From NCBI GenBank assembly GCA_021030915.1, contig JAGEMR010000024.1, positions 124,001-188,000 on the forward strand: a DNA stretch of 64,000 nt, read 5' to 3'. The stretch comes from Astrothelium macrocarpum (lineage: Eukaryota > Ascomycota > Dothideomycetes > Trypetheliales > Trypetheliaceae). Positions 22,416 through 35,205 of the stretch are shown here, one piece after another (the first letter of the stretch is position 1; the number at the start of each line of letters is the position of its first letter). The notes below the pieces were generated by a model. That model worked only from the letters and a program-made list of their open reading frames with translations. It did not search any database and was not told where the DNA came from. Position numbers and translations under genes: made by a program.

Positions 22416-25389
22416 CAGGCGAGCCGTTTATTTTCGTTGTCGCAAAGGTATCATTTTAGCTCGAAGGCGTCAAGGTGCCTCGTCCGTAATTCAACAAAGA
22501 CGGGAAATGTAGTGCGATTAGCTCCAGACAATTCAACGCAGAAATCAGAACTTGTGATTAGAGCTCAGTTTTGCTGCATCAAAGTAGAGAGGTCCTCACC
22601 CTCTCTCGTACTGTAGCCTACGTGCAGCGCTTTCAGGATTGTAATCAACGGTGACTCTCATCGACTTAACATGCAATGAAATGAAGAAACAAATAGTAGA
22701 GAAGATAGACCTATGCTCGCAAATTAGACTTTTTTTTTTTTTCTTTTTACGACAGTACAAGATTTGCTGAGTCTCGTCTCGTAAGAGAGGTAAGACGACG
22801 AATATATCAACTCTGGCTGTCGATTGAGGATGGACTTGAATGCGCCTTTGGCAATCTCGCAGTAGACTACTATGCACTTTGCTCGATACATTGCTGAGAA
22901 AGCATAGCATTGGTGAATCTGTGTAAGTCTCTCGTCTCTTCTTCAATATGAGAGTGACTAGTCGAGAATCGTTCTCAAAGAGCTGTACTCTTATGGCTCC
23001 AGTGTCCAGAACGACCTTGCACACCAGCAAACAATGATTGAGGGTGATGGAGGAAAGGTACTATTTTCCTGCATGCGCGTTTCGAGAGACCGGCCAGACA
23101 CCCATCGCCTTGGATGGTGCGGAGTCTGGCGCCCAGGGACGATTCTTTGGATGAAATGACTTGGAAGGCAGAGGGCTGTTTGTAATCTGAGATCCCGGTT
23201 TGATCAGAGCAGTATCCGAGGATTAACCGAACGACGCGTGAAGCCTTGCATGACGCGTTTGTCAAACTCAAATGCTGGGACGAGAGGCTGAAAAGCCTAC
23301 CGTTTTAAAACAGGAAGAGAGTTCAGAGCGACTCTTCGACTCACAAATAATCCCACATTTGCTCTAATATCTCCGACCTACGATAAGTGTGCACCGGAAT
23401 GAAATTTCGCCTTTCATGTGTTTGGTTAGAGGCAAATCATTTATACCATCTATCATCTCAATTTCTTTCTTTCATTTACTCGTTCCAAGCTCGAACTCCT
23501 ATCACCGTTCCTATCCACTGAAAACAAATATAACTGCCTCTGGTCCAGACTAACTACCTAGTGTTAGAATTTCACGCAATTTTCCGCTTCCTGTCTACCA
23601 TGTAGATGGGTTACAAAGTGTCCCATCATTTTTCCATCGCCTTCCGCACCCGCAGGGGGCCGAACGCCTCCTGTCAATATTCTGAGTCAATACCTGACGG
23701 CGGCTAGCTTATTTGGGTTCCTGACGCTGGATGGACATGTTCCTCCATGTTCATCCATAAATATTACAAAGGTACTCGTACCTAAGGGCTGTAGTTACGA
23801 AACAGTCCTCTTCACTTGCAATAACAGCAAGATTCCTAAGCGGATCACCGTACCGGAATCGGGTAGTGGGACAGACTTTTCCAAGTTCACTCAGATAGCC
23901 CCAGCTACCCACTGCCCACAAGTCTGTTGGCCATATATTCTGGAAAGAAGGATGTCAGATTCCGGATTCTTCGCCGTGCTATCACGAATGTTGTACAGCC
24001 AAAGCCCAAAAGAAATCATCGTCCTGTGTCGCCTTCAACAATCGCATTTCCAAAGATATTGCACAATTCGTAGTAGGACATCAAAGAGCAACCGCATCTT
24101 GGAAAATGACGACGGCGACCTTAGTAGAGTCGTGTGTTTGAACTTGCTGCCTGATTTTGTTGGACTTCTCAAACGCTTCTCCCGGGTCCTCGGATTTCGA
24201 ATAATTGAGTCAACATTCTTTTGAAGAACCTAAAGTACCCAAAGAAAGCGATCTTGGTCTTTATGTTCGATCTGGTCATTATTAAAGTGCTTGAGTCTTT
24301 CTAGGCCATTCCTGAGCTCCAGTACCTAGTTAGAAAGCCTTCTATTTACATATGTTGCAGTGCCGTTGGTGCCGGTTGCCTTCTCGACCTGCACAAGCTT
24401 CGTATTCTCGTCTCAAGGAAGTCTATCTACTGGTTCAAGACCCGGGAAAAGTTCCAGAAGAAACGCAGCATGAGTCTATTCGTCGCCTAAATAGGTTAGC
24501 AGAGCTCGCCTCGCCCTCTATTACCTTCTCAGATGCTCAGAGATCGATCAAAGTATCCATGGTTGCGGCACAAAAGCGGTAGGCTGCTTACGATTCTTTG
24601 GAGGAGCCTGTCCAGGGAGAACGTCAATAATCAAGGTGGGCATAAAATTCTTGTAATTTCTTGTCTCTCCCGGAGCTGCTTTTCATTCCCATATTGTATG
24701 CTGTAGGCTCATTCCAGCTACCATGACTTTCTAGACACGACATGCTTTGTTATTCGTTGCCTTGTCTAATGGAAAAAGGCGAAAAGAACGAATGAAGCGC
24801 TCTTATAAAAGTAATAAAGCTCATGACTTTTAGCTTTTTTAAGATATCTGTAATGGAGCCAATTCAGCCAAACAGGATAGAACGAAACTGAGGCGTGGGG
24901 GCGGACTGATTCAGGAGTTGGGCCGATTCAGGGGGTGGGTCGTTTCAAGGTCAGTCAGCAGAAAGACGAGAGGCTCCACAATGCCATGCCTCTAACGGGA
25001 AGCGTCCCGAACCGGCGGGAGTGGGAATGCGGACTTACCCTAGAAATCATTATTGCAGCTACGAGCCGCTCTTGCATATCATTTCTATAAGCGAAGTCGG
25101 AGTGGTTCGCCTGAGGAAATAAATGACTCAAGCGGAGATTACTCATCTTTTCTACGATATAATCCCATTTCCGCGGAACTATGTCGCGGATCCACCTTTG
25201 TGGCCTCCCATCGCTCCCCTTTCATCATGGCGTTATAGTATATGATGCATTCTGCCAACATGGTGCTATCTCCACCCTTTCTTGGCCAGTCTCCTGAACT
25301 TGTGGTCAACTTGCTATTGCTCAAAGATATTTCTAGGCCAGGAAACTGCAGTCAACAGACTAGGTTTTGGAGAAACAGCAGCGATCATC
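22416..25389. other. Long intergenic region with a transposon-end-like relic
   Basis: Nearly 3 kb without a supportable gene; small frames (22596-23030, 23952-24224, 24352-24582) show no known domain. A poly-T run lies near 22730-22741. A G-rich segment near 24893-24951 contains GGCCGATTCAGGGGGTGGG, which resembles in layout the terminal repeat of the Fot1-like element at 42925 and may be a solo terminal relic of a related family. Confidence 0.5.
24893..24951. repeat. Possible solo terminal repeat of a pogo/Fot1-like element
   Basis: The segment has the arrangement GGCC-x-TTCAGGGGGTGG-x-TTC, close to the inner layout of the right terminal repeat at 44683-44733 (GGCCAGCTTCAGGGGGTGG). A tandem-like sub-motif, GATTCAGGAGTTGGGCC then GATTCAGGGGGTGGG, parallels the internal duplication in that terminal repeat. 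No matching left end or transposase is visible nearby, so this is a tentative relic. Confidence 0.3.
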
Positions 25390-27191
25390 ATGTCTCAAAC
25401 GCACCATACTGCAGCCTCAACAATGAACTTTTCAGCGACATAGGAGGAGAAAGACATCGAATCTGTAACAGCTGACCTGCCAACAACCGGTACTGAGAAA
25501 ACAGCTTCAACAGAGTTTCCTGACCAAGACTCTACAATATCCATCCTTGTTCGGAAATGCAAAGCATAGTTGTGGTTCCTGGTCTGCGCCGCCGCCTACT
25601 CCTCCGCATTCCTTTACGGGCTTGTCAATACCATCGTCGCGGACATCCAAACTTTCCCTATAACACGCTTCGGTGAAGTTGGAAGGCTAGGATGGCTGGG
25701 TATAGGCTTTCCGCTCGGGAGTGTTGCTACAACTCTCAGCTTTGACAAGGCTTATGGAATTTTTGATGTTGAATGGCACGTCTCTATTTGGGTTCATTTA
25801 AGACCATGCAACATCCAACGAATCATTTGGCTCTACGCTGGCAGTCTTGTAATGTTCGAGGCTGGTTCCGCTCTTTGTGGAGGTGCGCCCAGCATAAATG
25901 CCTTGATTGTCGGTTGTGTTTGGTCAGTTGCTGGAGATGCGGACATATATCTAGGCGCCTTGACCGCTCTCACAGGCGATGCCAGCATCGATGAGCGCCC
26001 TCTGTGTGTCTCGCGGGCCTGTTCTGGGGCTTAGGTTGTATGCTCGGACCAGTAGTCAGGTGAACTTTTGCGGATTCTTCGGCGACATGGAGATGAGTAA
26101 GTACAAATTTCGTCACCTTCTGGAGAAGTTATCTAACACACTTGGTAGACTTTCTACATCAACTTTGTCATGTCTGCCCTCAGTTCTCCATTTGTCGTCT
26201 TTGTCCTTGGATATTACCTTCCCCAATCCTGCAGATGACTCAAGCAAGGCTTCCGCAACGTTGATTGGTTCGGCCTCTTTCTTAATGCCACTGCTGCATT
26301 CTTTACTGCATACTGCTTACCTTTAGTGGGATTATCTAGTCGTGGGCTGACGGCCGTGTCATCACACTTTACGTGGCCTTTTACGTCGTTCTTATCGCCT
26401 TCATCACGATCCAGTATTTCTCTTCTCTCACCGCTAACGCGGCCTGCATTTTCCCCGAAGACTCCTTGAAGAACAGAATGATAGTCTTACTGTAAGTGAC
26501 CATGTGCTGTCTTGGCGCGTCATTATTCGTCTCGATTTATTACGTCCACTCTCTAGGTTCGTCTATAGTGGGATCCAATCAGCCGTCGCGTTCCCACCCT
26601 TCATCTGCGTTACATTCTTTGTCGTCATGTTCAATGATTTCCTCATGCCCTGTCTTGACCACTATTAACTCTGGTATGCGGCTGGTTTCGTCTTCATGAC
26701 GATCGGCGGTGACCTTGTGCACTCCCTGGTTGACGCGCAAATATCGAAGAGTACCATCCGTGACTCCAGCTCTTATTAGCGCTCGGTGTAGAGCTTGCAG
26801 CAATGATTGGCTATTCAGTTGTTCCGACGCAGGTCGAGCCTCATCGTTTCGCCGATGCCACTGGATTATTCAATACAGCAGAGATTGGATTATCTGCCAT
26901 TACGCTGTCCATCACGTCAGGATCTTCTAGAATATTGGATGCTGGTGTGTTGTCAGAGCTTTGGACAGCCTCAGCTCTGCACCTGATGACATTCATACCA
27001 CGTTAGCTAGAGCAAACAGCAAGCTCTTACAGAACGTCCATGAAGAGATGAGGCAGCCGGTCCCAGATGACATCGTTAATGCTGTGTGTGATGCGTACAC
27101 ACCAGTCATTGCCGCTAGGGCACTTGGTTTGGTTTGCTTGCTGTTGATAAAGAGGGAGAAGCGATTTATGGAGACATCTGTAGGAACTTGA
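25390..27191 (+). pseudogene. Degraded MFS drug-efflux-type transporter (DHA2-like)
   Basis: A recognisable multidrug-type major facilitator gene broken by several lesions. The start MSQTHH at 25390 leads into the first helix region LWFLVCAAAYSSAFLYGL and then RLGWLGIGFPLGS. Further on, membrane segments (FVMSALSSPFVVFVLGYYLP; CLGASLFVSIYYV; IGYSVVPTQVEPH) appear in shifting frames. In-frame stops occur at 25441-25443, 25567-25569 and 26337-26339, all TAG; the last two fall where the family has Trp (for example in II-W-SWADG). Later frameshifts interrupt the second half. The C-terminal helix (ARALGLVCLLLIKREKRF) ends near 27190. Former intron borders also look altered. Intact homologues export toxic compounds at the plasma membrane. 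Certainly non-functional. Confidence 0.85.
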
Positions 27192-28329
27192 TCTGTTATG
27201 CCGGATTCGAAATTCCACGAAATAAGCATCCAATGAGTAGGCCATTGGCGGTTCAGTCGACGTTTTACTCAGTCAGCCACATTGAAAGCATCAGCATTGG
27301 CTTGCGTCCAGGACGTGCCAGGGAGACGGAGACGCTTGAGTAGACAGCAAGGGTTAGATAAAGCGTGTGCCTGAGTTTCAGACGGAGATAATGCTCAGAA
27401 TGTAGTAGATCAGAGCTTCGCGAGATGCTTGCTGCACCGTAGCCTATCTGGCTACTCTATACGTGGTCTGTAAAGTGGTCATGTTCCCCACTGGAGACTC
27501 AGTGTTCTTTGTATTAATATCAGATGTATTTTTGGGAAAGCTTTGACAGACATTGGTTGTGGTAAATTATGTAAGAAAGGGACGATAGCCGATCAGAACA
27601 TATGACTGGAGCCAGTAGGCCAAAAAGCTTCAACACAAGACATAATTGCGAGGATGAGATACGCAGCGCGGCGGCTGTAGGTTGGCATACGATCAGGCTA
27701 CAGAGGTTCTTTAACCAAACTTCTTGAGTTGAAGTCTTCTTTACGTTTCAAAGGTCGGCGATCTGCTGGTTCCAAAGAAAACGGATTCTTGCCCCGCACG
27801 GTTTTTGGAGCTGCGAACCAATATAGGGAATCCCTAAATTCGAGGATGACCGATGCTAACGGAGCCTTTTCTCGTTCGCTTAGCTGCAATAATATTTCAC
27901 AAATTATGCAGATCTCAGCCCACGGCTCATACGGTAACTCTTTATCTCTACGGTTTGAATTCAACTACATCGAATAATTACAGGTCGATAGAATACATTA
28001 ATCACGCACCAACAATCTTATGCGCGTAGCTATTGTACGTTCAGCCGACATGGGTCGGCCAAAATCCAGCAACGTGCGGGAAAAAGTACTGTGGGTGGGT
28101 CCAAAGTGATAATTGCGGGTCAAGATGTCGATGGTGGAGTGGAGCTCGTAATTTGCCATAATAGTCTACAGTTTTCAATTTATCTAGATAACGCAAATTA
28201 ACGCATCATTTTTCAGAATTAAAGAATTATAACTTTATTGATAATATCTAAGACTCTTAATCGCGCAAAATACACACCGCGGTCTATGCTTCTATTGGGC
28301 TAATGAAAAAGCTGCAGCAAGCATGGAAG
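27192..28329. other. Intergenic region
   Basis: About 1.1 kb with no gene recognised; 28170-28260 is AT-rich. It contains the 3' side of the Zn2Cys6 gene. Confidence 0.6.
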
Positions 28330-30596
28330 TTATTGAAAGTCTAAAGGAGATACGAAATCTAAAGAGGATAGCTGCAAGCCAGAGGGCAAGTCTGCTGGCG
28401 CCATTACGGAGATGGGCTCAATCATCAAGCCTGGGTTCGAGAATTCTGATGGCGCTGGATAACCCGTGTCGCAATGAACTCCCAGTAAGTCCGAAAAAGC
28501 TGTATTCCAGCTTAAGCTATCGGAGATTGCTGGAGAAATTGATTGAACGTCTCTCGAGACATTGGCGAAAAGTTGCGCCAAGGTTCTGGCCCCGGCTGCA
28601 GCCATGTCGCTGACTTCGGCGAGCATTTGTAGTCGCTCGAGGCCCTTCTCTGCGGCTTGTAGGAATCGTTTTCGAGTCAGTTGGCTGGCTTTCAAGCCAA
28701 GAACATAGCCCGAATTATCTTCTTTATCGAATGGGAAGTCTGTATGTGTGTATAGGGTTAATAAGAGTACAGATGCTTCGAAGGTGTTGAAGATGATGGA
28801 ACCAAAGCGTGTACAGCATCCGTTAAACATGGAATGTAGAGCAGAAATGGCTTCTAACACTCTTAGTGCAGCGATAGCCAGGACTTTCTTTTGTGACTGA
28901 AGCAGAACTTGCTTGTATGGGGCAAGGCAGGCGATCTGGTCTGGCTTTAATAATAGCAGCGGCCGGAAGTTCCAACAGACAGAATCGAAGATAGCAATGT
29001 ACAGAAGTTGTCTCTGCAAGGCCAATTTTGGGAGACGATTGTCCCATTTTGTATCAGGCATGAGAGCGAAAGCTGGTGGTAGACTGGGAATGTATTCGCC
29101 ACAGAATCTCTCATATCTTTGCTCGGCTTGTGTAGGGTCATATTCGGAGTTTCGCCTGGATCCAGAGCTCCTCCAGAACCTGGCCAACTGTACTTGCATA
29201 AGGCGTTCTGTAAACATCTCAGGCGCATCAGAGTCAGGAGCAACACTGTCATTATCTGTGATGAGGCGCATGCAAGGTAACATTTCAGCAATTAGATTGT
29301 CGGGCAGAAATGGAACGCGGTCAAGTTGTCTAGATAAATCGCTGTTTGTCGAACAATGTCAGCGATATTCTTGCCATTGAGCTTGAGGGGCAAATTACCT
29401 GTCCAAGATGTATAGGCTGCAGAAAACTCTTCTCCGCATTTCTTTTTCCAACTCCCAGCTAGTATTTCCAGGAGAAGAGGAATCTCTTTGAATTCCTGCT
29501 TTCTGCGCCGCCTGACTTGCAGAGGCAATTCCTTCCCAGAATTGGTCTGTCCTTCCTTCACATGACGACTGTATTGCGGCAAATAGAAGATGCTGGACAC
29601 GGACCAAGGAGCCCTTCCAGTCAAGAGCAATACAGGAGTTAGCGAGACTGTTGCCCACCTCAGTGCATGAATTCCGGACATGAGGAAGAGATAGGGCGCT
29701 AATCGTGTCAGTGGCGTGGGGAGGCGATGGAAGTGACTGCGCTGCATATGAACATATCCGAAGGATAAGAACTGCAAACTCAGTGTCGGCTATTGATAAA
29801 GGTCTATCTTTGAGCAACCATTGCTGATAACTGACTAAAAAACTGGGCAAGTGAACGAGCTGCTCAATCCTAGTTCATTGAGAGTTAGAACTTCGTCCGC
29901 CATTGACGTGATGAACCGCCAGAGAACGCCGCCATGCGTGAACGAACGAAGGTGAAGAACTTACCAATTCAGCTCAGAGACGAAGTATTGCACAAGGAAG
30001 TCAAGAACTTGACGGGATGGCATTCGTTCGAGATCTCGCTGAACGGATTTCATGGTGCATGGTAATACACTCTTATCGCTTATGACCGTATCCCCTATAC
30101 CATTCGAATCCCACTGGATACTCGGATTAGGCACCGGGTTAGAAAATTAATATGGAGCGGCATCGTTGCACTGACCATCTTAAGCAATGCTACAGTGTTC
30201 GAATTACTGTCCTCAGAATATCCAAATGACTCAAGAAGCGTCGAGCGTTGCTGGTGCGAGCGGCCATTGACACTATACAGTCCCAATGCAAGTGCATTTG
30301 GATCTTCGACGCTATGTTGTTTCCTAAGGTCTCGGGGACGTTCCAAACTCCGATTCTGATTCTCACTCACCAATGGCAGAGCATTTGGGAACTGATCCAG
30401 TGGTGGAGAGTCGTACACACACTCCTCTGGTCTTCGTCGTCGTGTACAGTGATTGCAAGGATATCGACGATTGCACTGATTTCGAAACACAGTTAGCGTT
30501 GTCTACAGTGGGTTGAGATGTGTTTCATACCTTCTGCTTTCGACTATAGCAAGGGATGCAGGTGGACACGCGGCGCTTTTTGCCGGACCCTTGCAT
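28330..30596 (-). CDS. Zn2Cys6 binuclear-cluster transcription factor, five exons
   Basis: Exons 30531-30596, 30176-30475, 29965-30113, 29399-29869 and 28330-29341 give 665 residues in one frame. The N-terminus is basic (KKRR) and carries the zinc cluster, with six cysteines at 13, 16, 23, 29, 32 and 41 (C-x2-C-x6-C-x5-C-x2-C-x8-C); intron 1 splits the cluster just before Cys23, a common position in this family. The middle region corresponds to the fungal-specific transcription factor domain: NWIEQLVHLPSFLVSYQQW, ILRICSYAAQS, and MRRRVFCSLYILD near the 29399 exon end. Nuclear regulator; targets unknown. It lies between the MFS and GMC/P450 pseudogenes and could be the surviving regulator of that lost cluster. 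The donor of intron 2 (GTCAGT, 30175) is non-optimal and less certain. Confidence 0.88.
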
Positions 30597-32385
30597 CGCG
30601 CAAGCCTGTGTATCCAAGACAGTGGTAACTCAGATAGAAGGCAAGTTTAAGACTGTGTGTTTCTCCACCAGGAAACGCCAAGAGAGCAGAAAAACACAAG
30701 GCCTAAACGCAGACTGTAGATGATTTTGGCGTTTGCTCTACCATACCATATACATTTTCTTAGAACCCTGTCTGATTGAGGCTGACAACGTTAAAATGCT
30801 TTTTGAAGATCAGCATGCATGTTCAAGGTTTCGTCATTGTCCTTTGGCCCGATCCTTGTAGGGATAATTTTGGGTTTAGTTATCATCGTTTTACATCGCA
30901 TACCCTCCTTGGTATCGATGGAAGAAATTCGCGACGCGAAGTCATTTACTCCGATCTTGAGCCATTGGTTGAATAGCTCTCACCGTCTGTTGCAATCGCA
31001 TAGCGTTCAGAGATTACGAGCAACACCACCTCGTGCATGGTCCCGCTTCAAGCAAACCTTTCTTGCATCAAAATGGCCCTTTTAAAAACTCATTGATCTA
31101 ACTTCTGTTCAAACTCAAGAATTCTGTTAGTATCTCAGACGATTCCCGGCACTCATTGACGTCTGGGTAAAGAAGAGATGAGACAGTGTAAGGCAACCAA
31201 AACTGACTAACACCACTTATCTTCGTGCGTAATCAGAGTCTTCTCAGCCAGATAGTATAGGCGGGTGGCTGAGACAATCATACCATTTGGGATGGGGACC
31301 TGGATTACCATCAACTTTCTTGGAAAAGACCAGTGAGCCGCATGAGCTTCACAAGAATGGCCCCATGCATCAGCCGTTCGTGACTTGGATCCTTTGCAAA
31401 TGCCGTACGCCAGGCAATCTCCGAATAAGTACGAACGAACGGATTTCCCGATCACCTACATCTCTCCGCATAATCTTGCTTATGGCTGTAAATACCTCAA
31501 TGGTTTGATAGTCTATGCAGAGAATTCTCATCTCTGCATTATGGCGGATCACTGTAGCTTTAAAGTGGGGAACGTTTCTGCCGGTGAACAATATCTCCCT
31601 TCAGTATCAGCACGCGTCATGGCGTTATCCAGATTGCATCGGACGAGATAGAGCGAGATAAGACGAGAGGCGAGGTTGTAGAGTCGGTGGATCACTGTGG
31701 AGCTGTTGAATAGCAACGGTTGCACAGCTTCTCAGCTTTTGTACTCGGGGCACTGGAACTCGGATCTGATATTGCCTGATCAGGAAAGGCTTCAGGCAAA
31801 AGTCTGACAATGTGCAATACTGTCGCGAAGCGAGAACTCATTGGGCGGAAATTGGGTATGACTGAACGTCATGACTCTAGATCCTAAGCTGCTAGGGTCT
31901 GTGAATAAGGTAATACCTTGGCTCGAATAGACGATACTTTGGCAGCTGATTATCTCGCTTCGGCTACCACGTAGGTAGCTTTAGGACTCCTCGTGCTTAG
32001 ATGTTCAATCTGAGTCCTTGACTTTACAGTCCTAACACTGGATAGTGACTCAAGGAGTAATGACAGCCGAGCTAGCTGGCTTGCTATACAGATATGAACT
32101 CGCTTGACGAGCTTTAACAGGACTAGCTCGGTCAAGAATTATTTCATGCTCTAGAACCGCTTATTTCTAGCACTCTAAGAACAGCTTGGTTGAGTCACGA
32201 ATTAAGCTAGATATAGAACAACGTGGCCTCTTTTACCGCGAGGTCTCGGCTGATCCTCGGATCGGATGGATCTGTTGGGAGCTAACGCAAGATAGCTCGG
32301 CCCTTTAGCCAAGCTTCCCTACCAATGAGACGAGAATTCAGAACCGAGAGTGAGTTGATTCCTGAACTACACCAAACTGAATCGC
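30597..32385. other. Intergenic region
   Basis: About 1.8 kb without a supportable gene. One frame at 30819-31085 has a hydrophobic start but no family resemblance. 31900-32300 is rich in short palindromic words such as GAGCTAGCTGGCTTGC and AGCTCGGTC, but no transposon ends could be defined. Confidence 0.5.
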
Positions 32386-34111
32386 AACACTACCAGTCAC
32401 AATCAATTACTACTTGATATCCCCGTCCTCGCCATACGTTTGTCGGAGAGCCCGAACGTTGCGGTCATTTGGCTCGAGGCTGGGCCTGATGGGATCAAAA
32501 ATTCTGATGTCTACACGCTGACCTTCTCTGACAACCTTGCGCCTTCGGAATACTTGTTCAACGAAATCTCATAACCGGTTACAACCGGATATAATCTGAG
32601 GTAAAATGGCTTTCGCGCAAGGGCACTGCCTAGACTGCAAAAATTCCGTCAATTACATGGGCTACTGTCGAGGAGTTGCATCTGTGTTTGATGGGTGGAC
32701 ATAGATCTCTAGAAACTCCGGGTTAGATTTCCACGATCTTCTAGAGCAGTCTGAAATGACAACCGACCTAGCAATTCTATCTCACATAAAGTATACCATA
32801 GGCCCGACTTCTCTGTCTACTGTGACGTTCCGATCTAGGTCATTTATCAACAACAACCAGCTTCCGTTGAACCGTAGCGGGGCTACGCCGTTCCGCATAC
32901 AGTAACTCGACCAATCTCCGTGATTGACCCAACTGATGGAAAAGGCATTGATCTGGCGAATGGTGCGCCGCATTCAATCAATCCCAGGAATGGAATGCGA
33001 AGCTCCGCTCAAGTACGATATGGTCTCATTTTCTCGACAAGGAGCGATGTAAAGGTTCTGGTTGAAACGCTCGTGACGAAGATCAACTTCAGCGGTAAGT
33101 AAGCCGTCCCGACAGACTATGTTTCAGAAGCTGAAAACAGTTCCCACGAAGTCATTGCCTCTGAGGACACCATTCTCACCGCAGGCGCATCTGGAACTTC
33201 TTAGCAGCTAATGCTCTCGGGGAAGGGTCTGCGGAACCTCTACAAGACAATGATATTCTAGTCTTGCCTGACGTATCAGAGCTCATTCAGAACTTGTACA
33301 ATCACCAATTTGCTGTCATCATGGTCCAAATCCCAGATAATTTTACCATGACTTTCGGAACAACAGAGAATGCCACTCTCCTGGCCGAGTTGGAAGCATG
33401 ATATAGTGCCAGCGGCACTGACCCTCTATCGACACTCTCATCGTCCAGTTTGTGGCGGAGGGGCCTTCAAACGGACTCCTGGACGGCATCAGTGCCAAGT
33501 TTCACAAGAATTTTCCCAAGGGTCGTCCTCTTCTGTTATATCAGTACGTCACTGCACCTCTCGTTGCGGGCCCAAAGGCCAAAAATATCATCTCTGCCTT
33601 CGTGGCTGTTGCCCAATCCGAAGCATCAGATTACGTGCCGCTGGTAAGCGCAGACTATAGCAATACACCACTCATCTACTCTTACCACTGGCGCTCGGAT
33701 GCCGACCTAGCATTGGGGTTGTACGGGTACAAGATGCTGCGAAAAGTGATGTCCTCGACAACGCTCACCTCTGTCGTGCAGGCAGAGCTATATCGAGGCA
33801 AGAACGTAACAACAGATGAGGAGCTGACTCAGATAATGCAGGAAAGCACCACAACAATCCATCGTCCCGTTGGGACGTGCCCGCTTGGCAAGGTGGTGGA
33901 TGGCAACTGTACCATTCCCGGCCTGATTAGACTGAGAGTAGTCGATTCGGTTGTATTGATTTTGACCCTGAATTATCGCCCTCGAGTATCTGCCTATGCG
34001 GTTGCTGAGCTGGCTGCGAAAGTCATTAAAGCTTTAGGACCTCAGTTCTCGTGTGGCTGGACGAGGAAGGCAATTGAGCATGCTCATAGACCTGAAACCC
34101 ATAGCTCGTGA
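32386..34111 (+). pseudogene. Degraded GMC oxidoreductase (FAD-dependent alcohol/choline oxidase type)
   Basis: Fragments of a GMC flavoenzyme appear in order along the + strand but in different frames and with many stops. These are the end of the FAD-binding strand region (IPVLAIRLSESPNVAVIWLE) near 32404-32475, the VNYMGYC signature region near 32650-32680, FDGW followed by a stop near 32690, NPRNGMRSS and VKVLVETLVTKINFSG near 32980-33096, a GASGTS-stop-QLMLSG stretch near 33186-33222, and a long open 3' part (33452-34111). In the 3' part, RPVGTCPLGKVVDGNC and LRVVDSVV correspond to the catalytic His/substrate region. The usual HPVGTC has become HRPVGTC. Intact relatives oxidise alcohols using FAD. 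Not functional. Confidence 0.85.
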
Positions 34112-34149
34112 TATCATGACACAATTTCACTATGCCGTCTTGGCACTCA

Positions 34150-35205
34150 AATGACACATACACCATATTCGACAACTCGAGGCCTGCTTTCCAAAGCCAG
34201 AAATCGAACCAAATAATGGGCCGACTTTTCCTCGCGATCCAGCGAATAGACTTGGACAGAATGTCACCGAAATAGGCGATCGAACAGCGGCCATATACAC
34301 GAACGACTTCTCATTCTGGGCTTGTTTCCTGGTGAACTAAGCACGTCATGCCTCGCTACAGGAAATTCTGTGTAGCCAAGCAAGGTTTCGTCCGTAACTG
34401 TATCAATATTGCCACTAAATACCTACGCCATAGAGAGGAGGCGAGAACAAGCATTGACCATACGGTGGTTCGAGAAAAAAAGGCGGCCACAAACGCGGGT
34501 TGTAAGCCATTGTTTGCATATCAATTCATGGCAGACGGGTAGGAATTTTACTGAATTAGCCATGGTCTGGATCTTTAAATGTCTCACTGGAAAGCAGGAC
34601 GCATAGGTGAGTCTCCGTACTGAGCTGCGAAATGCTTTTCCCGCTACGATTCAGGAGAACAACCGATTCCTTTCCTCTGCCGAGCTCATGAATACGAAGC
34701 TACTCTACCTCGATGCCGGTATCGAGGAAATACTACGGCTCCGCGCTACCTTCCTCGTATCGCGCGGTATCATCCGCGATATGGATCTGCTGGGCCACAA
34801 GATCCCGAAATGCATGGTGTGCCTGCTTGTCTGTCAAGGCCTCGAGTGCTTTTAACCTCTCCCGCCGAAGGATATTGAATCAGTAAGACAGCGCCCTGGA
34901 AACGGAAATCCGGATCTCGAGGTATTCGATTTGGAACGCTGGCTGGTGCGGGAAAATGGCGAGTTCGGGTTTGATGGGTTGAGTAATGCGCAGATGGCGT
35001 TCGGGTTGAGTGTGCAAGAATGCTGGAGCCGGAAGCTGGCAGAATTGGAGATGGTGGTGACGGTTATAGTAACGTGGTTCTTGACATTTTCACTGTACCG
35101 GAGGCGTTGGCTAGTCACGACGCGCTATACGATTTTTCTCATAGAGCAAAACAGGAATTTTTGCCGTTGGGGAAGCAGGAAGAAGCTGGTAATGATATCT
35201 AGATG
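34150..35205 (+). pseudogene. Degraded cytochrome P450 (C-terminal two thirds)
   Basis: Reads as the helix F-to-end part of a fungal P450, broken by stops and frameshifts. SIDHTVVREKKAATNAG lies near 34454-34504. LRTELRNAFPATIQENNRF leads to LLYLDAGIEEILRLRATF (helix K, the conserved ExxR as EILR) near 34615-34755. Then LLGHKIPKCMVCLLVCQG, a stop, NPDLEVFDLERWLV, and a ruined haem loop, AFGLSVQECWSRKLAELEM. In that loop the family FGxGxRxCxG has lost both Gly and the Arg, although the haem-ligand Cys remains. The end, EALASHDALYDFSHRAK, is in another frame. No N-terminal anchor is visible. The substitutions in the haem loop are all explainable by G-to-A changes. Non-functional. Confidence 0.82.
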
